Shown here one piece after another: positions 25,743 to 34,401 of a stretch of 64,000 nt of DNA. The notes under the pieces are model-generated. The model did not search any database, was not told where the DNA came from, and saw nothing but the letters and a program-made list of their open reading frames with translations. Position 1 is the stretch's first letter. The number at the start of each line of letters is the position of its first letter. Source of the stretch: Phaeovulum vinaykumarii (GTDB taxonomy: Bacteria > Pseudomonadota > Alphaproteobacteria > Rhodobacterales > Rhodobacteraceae); NCBI RefSeq assembly GCF_900156695.1, contig NZ_FTOM01000003.1, forward strand, positions 1 through 64,000, written 5' to 3'. A program made the position numbers and the translations under genes.

Positions 25743-26043
25743 GCGCAGCCCGCCTCCGGCCGACATCGACCCCAAGGGCCTGATCCGCGAGGTCTATCGC
25801 ATGGAGGGCCTGGGCGACGGGGAATGCCGGTCGATCTTTCTCGACTGGCTGCTGTCGCTGCCCGAAGGCCACGACATGTCGACCGCGCTGCGTGTGCTGA
25901 TCGCCGAATATGCGACCCCGGCGCCGGATCACCCGATGAGCGCGATCCTGGCCGAAGCCCTGTCCGCGCCCAGGGAAACCGCGCGCCGCCGCGGCGGCTG
26001 GGCGGCGCGCCGTCCGCAGGGCAAGCGCACGACCGAACATTGA
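25735..26043 (+). CDS. conserved hypothetical protein following glnE
   Basis: 102 residues, start ATG at 25735 inside the last codons of glnE, so translation is coupled. The protein is soluble and mostly helical. Its core, IREVYRMEGLGDGECRSIF followed by LDWLLSLPEGHD, looks well constrained, whereas the C-terminus is Arg-rich (RRRGGWAARRPQGKR). I recognise no catalytic motif. Its position suggests it is expressed with GlnE, but a role in nitrogen control would be a guess. Confidence 0.65.
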   Translation: MAERSPPPADIDPKGLIREVYRMEGLGDGECRSIFLDWLLSLPEGHDMSTALRVLIAEYATPAPDHPMSAILAEALSAPRETARRRGGWAARRPQGKRTTEH

Positions 26044-26084
26044 GGCGCCTGAGGCCATCCGCGCGTGCCTTGCCCCCGCGCGCC

Positions 26085-26513
26085 TTACCAATGCCCGATA
26101 TTGGGGGCCGACACCCAGGGCTCGGCCGGGGGCAGGGCGGCGCCGCGCTGGAGCAGCTCGACCGAGACATTATCGGGGCTGCGCACGAAGGCCATGCGTC
26201 CGTCGCGCGGGGGGCGGTTGATCGTCACCCCGTTGGCGGCCAGATGCGCGCAGGTGGCGTGGATGTCGTCGACCTCATAGGCGACATGGCCGAAATGGCG
26301 GCTGTCCGACGGCAGCCCCGGATCGCCGTCCCAGTTATAGGTCAGCTCCAGCGGGCATTCGCTCTGGCCGGGCGGCGCCAGGAAGATGAGGGTGAAGCGC
26401 CCCTCCTGGTTCTCCATCCGCCGAATTTCCTGAAGCCCCAGAATTTTCCAGAATTCCAACGACTTTTCCAGATCCAGAACCCGGACCATCGTATGCAGAT
26501 ACCGCAACGCCAT
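26085..26513 (-). CDS. gloA: lactoylglutathione lyase (glyoxalase I)
   Basis: 142 residues, one glyoxalase chain of two beta-alpha-beta-beta-beta repeats. The metal ligands are present at H7, E56, H76 and E119, as in the Ni-dependent GloA family. It converts the hemithioacetal of methylglyoxal and glutathione to S-lactoylglutathione in the cytoplasm. A GGAGGAGGA ribosome site precedes the ATG at 26513. It is convergent with the glnE unit and 49 bases downstream of the Slam-like gene's upstream end is not shared; it appears to be its own unit. Confidence 0.93.
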   Translation of the reverse strand: MALRYLHTMVRVLDLEKSLEFWKILGLQEIRRMENQEGRFTLIFLAPPGQSECPLELTYNWDGDPGLPSDSRHFGHVAYEVDDIHATCAHLAANGVTINRPPRDGRMAFVRSPDNVSVELLQRGAALPPAEPWVSAPNIGHW

Positions 26514-26562
26514 GTTCGTTCCTCCTCCTCCCTGATCGACCCTGCCCCCTGGGGGCGGGCCG

Positions 26563-28050
26563 TCAGAAAGAGTGCCTGAGACCGAGCCCGAGGGAAAGCT
26601 CGGATCGCTCGAAGCGGCTCACGTTCGAGCTGACCGAGAGGCTGCGCAGCCGCAGACGCGGCGAGAACCCCGCCATGTCGAGCCGGTCCGACCAGATCTC
26701 GGCATCGGCAAAGATCATCGTGTCGTGCCGCCCGCCGGGCACGGGAATGAAGCCCACGTTATAGCGGCGATAATCCAGCGCCTCGGTGCCCGCCGAGAGC
26801 GCCAGCCCCAGCGGCAGACCGGCGGGCAGGACCGGCACCAGCCGCGCCATCAGACGGCGCGAGACATGATCGAAGCCGGGGCGGTCGGTGTCGGTGGTCT
26901 CGACCGACCAGCTCAGCCCCAGCTGGCCGCGCGGAACACCGCCCAGCCGCAGGTCGCCCGTCCAGCCCAGGGCCAGCCGGCGGATATGGGCGTCGTCCAG
27001 CGCATTCTGCGCGTCGATGCGCCGTTCGAGCCCGGCCGACAGATCGGCCAGCCCGCCGCCCAGCTTGCGCCGCAGACCGGCGCTGGCGGTGACGAAATCA
27101 TAGCTGGGCTGGCGCGGATCATAGCGCAGCACCGGGCCGGGCAGGGGCGCGGCCTCCCAGGCGCGGCCCATCCCCAGATCGAGCGTCACCGCGGTTTGCG
27201 CATCGAGGCTGCGCAGATGCGACAGGCCGATCTCGGCGCTGGCCGAGGCAAAGTCGCTGCCCCGCGCGCCCGGCGCCTGGGCGCGCGCGCTATCCGACAG
27301 GCGCACCTCGCGGATCGACAGCCGGCCGCGCAGATCGGTGCGCGCGCGCGCCGAAGCCCCCAGCCGATAGCGCGCGCTGGCGTCAAGCGCGCCGATCACC
27401 CCCGAGAGCGCCTGCGCATCGCCCGACAGGATCCCCACCACCGGCACGCCGTCGATCACGTTGAAGCGGTCGCGCGCGCCGCCATTGACGTTCGAGGAGG
27501 GCGTGAAGCCAAAGCTCAGCTGGCCGCGCCAGGGGCTGGCGGCGCGCAGACGCGCGGCAATGGCGCGGTCGCGCGCGGCACGGGCGGGATCGGGGGCGGC
27601 GGCCGCGGCGGTTTCGGCCCAGCGGGCGGCGCGGCCGGTCCGGCCGAGTTTCAGCGCGGCTGCGGCGGCCAGCTCGGCGCTCTGGTGGCGCTGAACGGGG
27701 GTGCGGGCGGTGTCATGTGCGCGCGCGGCCGCCCGCAGCGCCGGCCCCGCGTCGCCGCGTTGGGCGGCGATCTGCGCGGCCAGGAAATGGCCGAAACTGT
27801 CGCCCGGCGCGGCCGCGACCAGCGCCTCGGCGATACGGAGGGCCAGATCCAGATCGCCGGCCTGAAACGCCCGCAGCCCGGCAATGCGCAAGACGGGCAG
27901 GGGCGTGTCCACGGTGTCGGGCGTGCGGTCGGGGACCGGTGCGGCGGTCTCGGCGCCGGCGGCCAGCGGCACCGTCCCCAGCGCCAGGGCAAGCGCCAGA
28001 ACGGCCCGGCGCAGGGCCGCCCCGCCCCGGCATGCGCCCGCACGCGCCAT
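26563..28050 (-). CDS. Slam-like outer-membrane translocator (TPR plus beta-barrel)
   Basis: 495 residues from the ATG at 28050. A signal peptide (about residues 1-33, ending near AAGAE) is followed by a helical, TPR-like region of about 130 residues, then a beta-rich region starting at GQLSFGFTPSSNVNGG and ending in phenylalanine (GLGLRHSF), as outer-membrane barrels do. This order, including the NxN-containing first strand, fits surface lipoprotein assembly modulators (DUF560, type XI secretion). The start shares bases with the stop of the upstream lipoprotein gene (TGATG), the pairing expected of a Slam and its cargo. The assignment rests on architecture and context rather than a checked alignment. 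Confidence 0.65.
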   Translation of the reverse strand: MARAGACRGGAALRRAVLALALALGTVPLAAGAETAAPVPDRTPDTVDTPLPVLRIAGLRAFQAGDLDLALRIAEALVAAAPGDSFGHFLAAQIAAQRGDAGPALRAAARAHDTARTPVQRHQSAELAAAAALKLGRTGRAARWAETAAAAAPDPARAARDRAIAARLRAASPWRGQLSFGFTPSSNVNGGARDRFNVIDGVPVVGILSGDAQALSGVIGALDASARYRLGASARARTDLRGRLSIREVRLSDSARAQAPGARGSDFASASAEIGLSHLRSLDAQTAVTLDLGMGRAWEAAPLPGPVLRYDPRQPSYDFVTASAGLRRKLGGGLADLSAGLERRIDAQNALDDAHIRRLALGWTGDLRLGGVPRGQLGLSWSVETTDTDRPGFDHVSRRLMARLVPVLPAGLPLGLALSAGTEALDYRRYNVGFIPVPGGRHDTMIFADAEIWSDRLDMAGFSPRLRLRSLSVSSNVSRFERSELSLGLGLRHSF

Positions 28051-28991
28051 CAGGGGGCGACGGTTGCGCAGATCGGCGCGCTTCCGGGCAGACCGCATTG
28101 GGTCAGCACGAAGACGCCATGTTCCTGTTCGTTGGTCCAGGTGCTCTCGAATTCCTCGAGATGGACGACACCCGCGACCGCCGCCGCATCGGTGCCGCCG
28201 AAAATGCCGCCATAGGTGCCGGTGCCCACCTGCGCGGGATTTTCCGTCGTGCCGGCAAAGGTGCCGTTTCCGTCGATGGTCGCGGCGACCAGGATCACGT
28301 CATCAAGCGAGAAACCGCTGTCGACGATGACGCGGTTATAGATCGAGCCGTTGACGGAACTGTCGGCGAAATTGGCATTGAGGAAGATGTCGCCCGCCAC
28401 ACGCGCGGGCTGCGACGGCGTCAGAGACGGGTCGGTGCCGGCGGGGATGGGCAGCGTCACATCCGTCGGCCCGCCCGCGGCCAGCCCCACGTTGGTGACG
28501 GCGGCATAGCTGCCGGCATAGGACACCTGGCCCGAGCCGGGGGTGGCGCTGTTGACGGGGGGGGCGTCGAAAGCGCCGTCGCGCTCGTAATAGCCGCCGG
28601 CGAAATAGCGGTTGAACTGGCCGCCATCGCCCACCGTGGCCGCGCGCACCGAGCCATCCGCGCTTTCCGCCGCCAGTGCGATGAACATCCGGTCCAGCGC
28701 GTCCTCCTGCATGCGGAAGGCCTTGTAGCCGGTGACATCGAGCGAGGCATCGCGCGTGAAGGTCGCCGTCAGCGGCGTGGTGTCGAGGCTGGCAATCTCG
28801 ATCTGGATCGTGCCGCCACCGGGGGTGGTGCCGGGGTCATAGACGATCTTGTTGACGTTGACGGCCAGATCGGCCGGGATCGCCGCCGTGGTGGTGCCGC
28901 CGCCCGAATTCGACGAAGCCGTCACCAGCGGACTTGCCCCGCACGAGGCCACGGCCACGGCCGCTGCCATGCTCTTGATCGCACGCATCAT
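28050..28991 (-). CDS. predicted lipoprotein with TbpB-like beta-barrel domain, Slam cargo candidate
   Basis: 313 residues. The N-terminal signal ends in a lipobox (VASC) with the lipidated cysteine at residue 17, followed by a Ser/Gly/Thr linker. The rest is beta-rich. Near the C-terminus GTYGGIFGG (from residue 258) followed by DAAAVAGVV closely resembles the G-x-F-x-G-x-x-A-x-x-x-x-G motif of TbpB/HpuA-type small barrels, which are the usual substrates of Slam proteins. Two cysteines at about 299 and 308 could form a disulfide. It is translated just ahead of the Slam-like gene. The ligand is unknown; iron, heme and complement factors are bound by characterised relatives. Confidence 0.65.
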   Translation of the reverse strand: MMRAIKSMAAAVAVASCGASPLVTASSNSGGGTTTAAIPADLAVNVNKIVYDPGTTPGGGTIQIEIASLDTTPLTATFTRDASLDVTGYKAFRMQEDALDRMFIALAAESADGSVRAATVGDGGQFNRYFAGGYYERDGAFDAPPVNSATPGSGQVSYAGSYAAVTNVGLAAGGPTDVTLPIPAGTDPSLTPSQPARVAGDIFLNANFADSSVNGSIYNRVIVDSGFSLDDVILVAATIDGNGTFAGTTENPAQVGTGTYGGIFGGTDAAAVAGVVHLEEFESTWTNEQEHGVFVLTQCGLPGSAPICATVAP

Positions 28992-29209
28992 GTCTCGATA
29001 GCTTTCTTGTTGAAGCTTGCCTCGGGCGAAAGCTGGCGAAGGGGGGACGCGAAGTCAACGCGTTTGCATGACGTGGGGTCGTTTTGGCCCCCGGTGCGGC
29101 TTTGATGCACCCCCCGCGCCGGACGCGATGCAGGTGGCCCGAGGCCGGGTCAGCGGCTATGAAAGCGCAAACGCGCCTTGGGCGCGATTCTGATCGAACG
29201 GAGGATTGC

Positions 29210-30124
29210 ATGGCCCTGACCCCGGAACAGCAGGCCGAGATCGAGGCCGCCCGCGCCGAGCCGCGCCCCACCTTGCGCGCGGTCGCGCCGGGCATGGAGG
29301 CCCAGCTTCACATCGCCCATCCGATCCTCGATCACGGGCTGATCCGCGTGGTCGATTACATGGGCGACGACGGTGCCATCTGCCAGGCCGCCCGCGTCAG
29401 CTATGGCCGCGGCACCAAGGCCGTGTCCGACGACCGCGGGCTGATCCGCTATCTGATGCGGCACTGGCATTCGACGCCCTTCGAGATGTGCGAGGTCAAG
29501 TTCCACGTCAAGCTGCCGATCTTCGTGGCGCGCCAGTGGATCCGCCACCGCACCGCCAACGTGAACGAATATTCCGCCCGCTATTCGGTGCTGGACCGCG
29601 AATTCTACATCCCCGCGCCCGAACAGCTGGCCGCGCAATCGCGCACCAACAATCAGGGCCGCGGCCAGCTTCTGGAGGGGGCCGAGGCGCAGCGCGTGCT
29701 GGACATCCTGCGCGAGGATGCCACCCGCGCCTATGACCATTACGAGGACATGCTGACCCCCGACCCCGAGGCCGGCAAGCAGGGCCTTGCGCGCGAGCTG
29801 GCGCGGATGAACCTGCCGGCCAATGTCTATACGCAATGGTATTGGAAGGTGGATCTGCACAACCTGTTCCACTTCCTGCGCCTGCGCGCCGATCACCACG
29901 CCCAATACGAGATCCGCATCTATGCCGAGAAGATGGCCGAGATCGTCAAGGATTGGGTGCCGCTGGCCTATGAGGCCTTCGCCGATTACCGGCTGGGCGC
30001 GGCAAGCCTGTCGGCCCAGGCCCGCGCGGTCCTGAAACGCCGCCTGGCCGGCGAGACCGTGACCGAGGAAACCTCGGGCATGAGCAAGGGCGAATGGCGC
30101 GAATTCGTCGAGGAATGGGGCTGA
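29210..30124 (+). CDS. thyX: FAD-dependent thymidylate synthase
   Basis: 304 residues. The ThyX motif [15 protein letters not shown] is at residues 112-126 and binds FAD and dUMP. The enzyme methylates dUMP using methylenetetrahydrofolate and reduced flavin, independently of ThyA. The ATG at 29210 has GGAGG six bases upstream. The frame is open further back, but those starts lack a ribosome site. The gene is followed after 16 bases by the AT-rich Fic/Doc-like gene. Confidence 0.96.
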   Translation: MALTPEQQAEIEAARAEPRPTLRAVAPGMEAQLHIAHPILDHGLIRVVDYMGDDGAICQAARVSYGRGTKAVSDDRGLIRYLMRHWHSTPFEMCEVKFHVKLPIFVARQWIRHRTANVNEYSARYSVLDREFYIPAPEQLAAQSRTNNQGRGQLLEGAEAQRVLDILREDATRAYDHYEDMLTPDPEAGKQGLARELARMNLPANVYTQWYWKVDLHNLFHFLRLRADHHAQYEIRIYAEKMAEIVKDWVPLAYEAFADYRLGAASLSAQARAVLKRRLAGETVTEETSGMSKGEWREFVEEWG

Positions 30125-30140
30125 ACGTCGAGAGGATAAC

Positions 30141-31034
30141 TTGCTTTCTTTGCTGCTATCGAAAAAAGTTCGAGAACTCCGGGATTATCACGCAAGACAA
30201 ATCCCTGACTCTGACCTGGCGGGCAGAAGACCCTTTCAGCTCACCTATGAAGAGGTTCTTGACGCTCACTTCGCCATCGCAGACTTTTTCTTTCGTGAGG
30301 ATTACGGCCTCGGCGGAATAGGATTTCGTGACCTCAATGGGTTTTTATCGACCGTCGATCGACAGTATTCCACGTATAGCGAGATATCGGATCTTGAAGG
30401 CTTCGAAACGATTTCCACACTTGTATTTGGGATAGTAAAGAACCATCCATTCCACGATGCAAACAAAAGAACTGCACTGCTATGCCTACTCCTGCAACTA
30501 CATAGGATGGGTCGAGTCCCTACGGGACGAGAAAAAAACCTCGAGGATTTCATCGTGTCAATTGCAGATAACACTATTGAGCAAAGAGCCGCGATAAAAT
30601 CCCTTAAGAAAAAGGGGGCGCAGCGACCCACCATTGAATACATCTCGAGATACTTGCAGAAAAACTCTCGAAGGACTCAACCCATGAATTGCCGGCTCAG
30701 ATTCAGAGAGCTCCGTTCAATTCTTGAGGCTAACGGATTTTCATGCAAGAATGCATACAAGGGGACGATTGACATCGTGAGAACTGAAAGCAAGCGCGTC
30801 CCGCGCTTCTTCCGGTCGGACAGGATCGAGAAGGCAGACGTCGTTGTTACAAATATCTCTTACCATGGGGAAGGCGCCGAGGTAGCGGATAGCACACTAA
30901 AGCTTGTCAGGCAGGCGTGTGGTCTTACCGATCAAGATGGTTTTGACGGAGAAGTTCTTCTCAGAGATGCGCAACCAACCTTTCAATTGATTAAGAGCTA
31001 TCGCACCGCGCTGCAAAACCTGGCATACCGCTAG
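30141..31034 (+). CDS. Fic/Doc-family protein, orphan toxin candidate
   Basis: 297 residues, TTG start at 30141 with AGAGGA just ahead. Residues about 50-175 form a Doc-type Fic domain with the loop HPFHDANKR at 102-110; the lysine in place of the second glycine is typical of Doc-like phosphotransferases. I see no inhibitory (S/T)xxxE(G/N) helix and no small antitoxin gene beside it. Residues about 183-297 are a separate basic domain beginning CRLRFRELRSILEANGF that I cannot place. The base composition is much more AT-rich than anything around it, and codon use includes AGA and ATA, so recent transfer is likely. Confidence 0.75.
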   Translation: MLSLLLSKKVRELRDYHARQIPDSDLAGRRPFQLTYEEVLDAHFAIADFFFREDYGLGGIGFRDLNGFLSTVDRQYSTYSEISDLEGFETISTLVFGIVKNHPFHDANKRTALLCLLLQLHRMGRVPTGREKNLEDFIVSIADNTIEQRAAIKSLKKKGAQRPTIEYISRYLQKNSRRTQPMNCRLRFRELRSILEANGFSCKNAYKGTIDIVRTESKRVPRFFRSDRIEKADVVVTNISYHGEGAEVADSTLKLVRQACGLTDQDGFDGEVLLRDAQPTFQLIKSYRTALQNLAYR

Positions 31035-31080
31035 GCGGTTCATTTAACGAGTTCTCTTGTGTGAAACCAACCCGACGCGC

Positions 31081-31632
31081 TCAGTTTTCCCAGACGACGC
31101 GGAAGCCGCGGGGGCGGGTGACGACGAAATTGTTGTGCCAGCCCGAGCCGATGCCGATCCCGAAGATCGGGTCAAAGCGCATCGCGGTTTCCACCACCAG
31201 CGCGGTATCGCCCACCGGCATCGCGGGGATGCGGTCGGCCTCCTTGGCGATCGACGCGTCGGTCTGGGCGGGGATCGAGCCGGTGGCATGCGACCAGTCC
31301 ACGCGAAACTGGTTCTGCTGGGCGTCCCAGTAGATCGAGCTGACGCGGATCCAGCTGTCGTATTTCGACTGGGTGATATAGTCGAACAGCTTCTTGAGCC
31401 CGTCGATATAGGCGTCGTTGACCGGCGCCCGCTCGCGCGAGATGGCGTCGGCAATCGTGTAGGAGGCCTTGACGTTGGTGGCGCGGGTGCGGAAGGCTTC
31501 GGTGAACTGGAACGACACCGCCAGCCACCAGGCCAGGACCACGACCGACAACACGCCCTCGACCGGGGTCGAGCCCGTCTCGTCGGCGCCAAAACGCCGC
31601 AGGAGACGGCGCAGATCACGCATCAGGCTCAT
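31081..31632 (-). CDS. TadE-like pilus assembly protein
   Basis: 183 residues from the ATG at 31632. A short basic N-terminus is followed by GSTPVEGVLSVVVLAWWLAV, a single hydrophobic helix with the glutamate typical of TadE/TadG-like pseudopilins, and then a soluble periplasmic part. It lies 13 bases behind a second TadE-like gene and behind a TadG-like gene, all in one direction. The proteins are minor components of the Tad/Flp pilus system, whose motor and pilin genes are not in the window. Confidence 0.7.
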   Translation of the reverse strand: MSLMRDLRRLLRRFGADETGSTPVEGVLSVVVLAWWLAVSFQFTEAFRTRATNVKASYTIADAISRERAPVNDAYIDGLKKLFDYITQSKYDSWIRVSSIYWDAQQNQFRVDWSHATGSIPAQTDASIAKEADRIPAMPVGDTALVVETAMRFDPIFGIGIGSGWHNNFVVTRPRGFRVVWEN

Positions 31633-31645
31633 GTGCCGTCCCCCC

Positions 31646-32233
31646 TCATGGCTCGTTGACAAAGGCGGTCATCGACACCAGCGCCAGCGTGCCTTCGCTG
31701 TCCAGCGGCAACAGCGGGCCGATGCCGAAAGTGGGCATGATCGGGTGGACCTTGAGGCAGGCGCGCATCAGCATCAGCTGGTTGGCCGCGCCGCGCTCGA
31801 CCTCGGTGTCGGGCTGGGTGACCAGCGAGCGGTCGACGCAAGGGACGCGCTGCCCGGCCGTGGTCGAGCTCCAGGTGGTCTTGTCGATCTCGACGACCTC
31901 GACGGCCAGATCTTTCATGCAATTGGGCACCAGCGCCACGCGTCCGCACAAGGTGCGCTTGAGATCCTGAAGCGGCGGCAGCGGCGCAATGCCCAGCCGC
32001 AGCACCCGCGCCACGTCATCGACCGCGCGTTCCAGCAGCATGTGCCGGATCGACAGGAACGACAATTCGATCGACGAGAACATGATCATCAGGAAGAAGG
32101 GGATGAAGATGATCGCCGGAATGGTGACGGCGCCATCCTCGCGGCGCAGGAACCGTCGCAGCCGCGCCCGGCCGCGCCCGGCGACAGGCCTTCTGGCGCC
32201 CGCAGCGCAGGGGATATGCGCGCCCGTCGGCAT
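31646..32233 (-). CDS. TadE-like pilus assembly protein
   Basis: 195 residues from the ATG at 32233, which shares bases with the stop of the TadG-like gene (TGATG). The N-terminus is basic, then EDGAVTIPAIIFIPFFLMIM and a long hydrophobic helix mark a TadE domain. The periplasmic part contains three cysteines. Two TadE-like proteins next to one TadG is common in Rhodobacteraceae. The sequence gives no regulatory clue beyond the operon arrangement. Confidence 0.7.
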   Translation of the reverse strand: MPTGAHIPCAAGARRPVAGRGRARLRRFLRREDGAVTIPAIIFIPFFLMIMFSSIELSFLSIRHMLLERAVDDVARVLRLGIAPLPPLQDLKRTLCGRVALVPNCMKDLAVEVVEIDKTTWSSTTAGQRVPCVDRSLVTQPDTEVERGAANQLMLMRACLKVHPIMPTFGIGPLLPLDSEGTLALVSMTAFVNEP

Positions 32234-33972
32234 CAGTTGGTCAGCCTCAGCGCGTTGATCGAGGCCGCGATGCCGGCGAAGGCCTCGCTCATCTCGACCG
32301 AGGTCACGTCGAAGGCGGTGGCCTTGGCGGTGGCGCAATCTTCCAGGACGACCTTGCCATCGGTGGGCGCATCCACCGCGATGGTGAAGATCAGCAGGTT
32401 ATTGGCATCGCCCGCTGCCGAGGCATCCTTGGCCGCTTCGCACAGATTATGCAGCCGCGTGTCCTTGTCGTCATATTCCGATTGCAGCGTCATCTGATTG
32501 TAAAGCGTGGTGGAATTCATGTTCCACGCCTTGGACAGATACTTGTTGACCACATATTGAACCGGCCAGCGGGCATACATGGCTTCGTAGCTGACGGGAT
32601 AGGTGCGTGGCATGCTCCAGGCCGCAATCCAGCGGTTGTCGTAGAAGCGATAATAGTAGTTGTAATACGAATTGTAATAGTAGAGCGAATCTTCGCGCGT
32701 GTCATTCGCGCCGCGTGTGGACACGACGGGCGAGGTGCCGCTGCGATAGGCGGGCTTGAGCGAATAGGAGCGCGTATTCTGGCCGTCGGTCATCAGCACC
32801 ATGACCTTCATCGCGTCGCGTTCATTATAGGAATAAGGCCTCCCGCTGAGCGAAGCCGAGGCATCGCCCGCCGAGATCATCGCATTCAGCGCCGGCCGCG
32901 CCGCCGGATCCAGCAGCGCAAAGCCCCATTTCGCCCCGATGTCGATCGCGGTATCGCCATCGGCGTCCAGGCTGTTGATCTTGTTCTTGATGTCGGTCTG
33001 GCTGTTCGAGAAGGCCAGAACCGAATTGCGCGAAACCTCGACGCAGTTCTGGATCTGCCAGTAATTCGGTGTCGAGAACCCCCATTGCGCATAGTCGAAG
33101 CTGTCGCCCCACATGGTGCGTTGCAATGCAGCGGCCGGCGACACGGAAGCCGATCCGAAATCGAAATCGTAGAAATCGACGCAGGTATTCTGGCTGTGAT
33201 CGTTCGACAGGTTGAAATAGCGCGCGGTGGTGGTGCCCAGCGTCACCTGCTGGTTATAAGGCACGACCGAGATCGCCAGCCGGCCCGCCGGCGCGCCCGC
33301 GGGCTGCACGTTCTCGAACATCGTGTCCACGAAATCATTGGCCGCCGATTTCAGCAGATCGATGCGCCGGCCAAGATATCTGCGGCCCGAATAGACCGGA
33401 TCCCCCATCGAGCCCGACACGTCGAGCACGAGCGAGATCTCGACCAGGCCGATGCTTTCGGTCGCGGTCGATTGCGCGGCCACGGTCATCTCGTCCAGCC
33501 CCACGAGCGAGGCCAGGAAGGTGGGGTAGGTGGCGGCGATGTCGACCGAGACGGTCTTCGACGCCCCCCACGATCCGGTGGCCACCGTCGGCACCACGTT
33601 CAGCCCGCCCAGGCCCGCCTTGTCGAAGTAATCCACGACCACATCGGTGGGGTTCATGCTCTGGCTGAGATCGGCGGCCGCCAGCGTGGCCCGGTCAGCG
33701 GTGTTCTGCACGATCGTGCGCCGTTCTTCCTGGCGCATGAATTCGATCGCCACCCCCGACAGCAGCAGCATCGCAATGAAGATGTAGAGCGACAGCGCGA
33801 TCAGCGCCCCGTCTTCCGCGCGGGCAAAGCCCCGCAGCCGGGCGCGGCTGGCGCGGGCCAGATCGGCGCCGACCCCGGCAAGGGTCTGCGGAAAACGGGC
33901 AGCCGGGCGCGGGCCCGTCCCGGCAGGGGGGGGCGCGCGGTCGGCATCGGGCAGATGGGGCCTGTTGTGCAT
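32233..33972 (-). CDS. TadG-like protein with von Willebrand A domain
   Basis: 579 residues. An N-terminal membrane helix after ARAEDGALIALSLYIFIAM is the TadG/TadE type anchor, and the large periplasmic part contains a VWA domain with the metal-ion adhesion motif LDVSGSMGDP and a later VLMTDGQNTR. A Tyr/Asn-rich insertion (around YYYNSYYNYYYR) lies within the VWA region. It is thought to help assemble or anchor Tad pili. An AAGGA ribosome site is present at a good distance. It leads the three-gene tad unit. Confidence 0.8.
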   Translation of the reverse strand: MHNRPHLPDADRAPPPAGTGPRPAARFPQTLAGVGADLARASRARLRGFARAEDGALIALSLYIFIAMLLLSGVAIEFMRQEERRTIVQNTADRATLAAADLSQSMNPTDVVVDYFDKAGLGGLNVVPTVATGSWGASKTVSVDIAATYPTFLASLVGLDEMTVAAQSTATESIGLVEISLVLDVSGSMGDPVYSGRRYLGRRIDLLKSAANDFVDTMFENVQPAGAPAGRLAISVVPYNQQVTLGTTTARYFNLSNDHSQNTCVDFYDFDFGSASVSPAAALQRTMWGDSFDYAQWGFSTPNYWQIQNCVEVSRNSVLAFSNSQTDIKNKINSLDADGDTAIDIGAKWGFALLDPAARPALNAMISAGDASASLSGRPYSYNERDAMKVMVLMTDGQNTRSYSLKPAYRSGTSPVVSTRGANDTREDSLYYYNSYYNYYYRFYDNRWIAAWSMPRTYPVSYEAMYARWPVQYVVNKYLSKAWNMNSTTLYNQMTLQSEYDDKDTRLHNLCEAAKDASAAGDANNLLIFTIAVDAPTDGKVVLEDCATAKATAFDVTSVEMSEAFAGIAASINALRLTN

Positions 33973-34401
33973 CGTTCATCCTTTCCCCAAGGGGACGCCC
34001 GCCGTCTGGACGGACGGGCCCCGGTGATCCGGCCACGGGAACAGACCACGCGGGCAGACCTTGGGCCGGGGACAAGAATACCCCCACCTGTTGGGCCGAA
34101 ATGAGGCGAATGCGGGGCAGGGACGCGGGCATTGGACGCGCGCGCGCAACGATCCCGCGCCAGCCCGGCGCGTCGTTTCCAAAAACAGCGCAAGTTCGGC
34201 ACCGGCCCGGCCCCATTCCGTTAACCTTTTGTCGGGAAACCGTTTGGTAAGATTTTATCGAAATTGCAGCCACCGGCCGATTCGCGCGCCGTGCCAGCCA
34301 AGATCCGGGAACAAGAATCCGGAGGGGCGAATTGGCTGCGCCCGTTCCGCGCGCTAGATTGCCGGGGCGCAAAGCCGCCATCCAAGGGGAGAGAAACCGC
34401 C
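33973..34401. other. 429-base divergent intergenic region between tadG-like gene and gdh
   Basis: No coding frame here looks real. Bases 34205-34275 form a clearly AT-richer patch containing GTTAACC and TTTTATCGAAATT, the likely position of the divergent promoters. One TTAA half-site occurs, but not the full TTAA-N7-TTAA CtrA pattern. A GAGA ribosome site for gdh lies at 34388-34394. Confidence 0.5.

Noticed and set aside
30690-31034. HicA-like toxin domain at the C-terminus of the Fic/Doc protein
   Set aside because: The segment RELRSILEANGF recalls HicA helices, but the Gly-Ser-His catalytic pattern is missing, so I left the domain unnamed.
34205-34275. CtrA site upstream of the tadG-like gene
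   Set aside because: Only one TTAA half-site is present, without a second at seven bases distance.
34061-34357. Small plus-strand frame in the tadG-gdh gap
   Set aside because: No ribosome site, no plausible protein pattern, and it runs through the likely promoter region.
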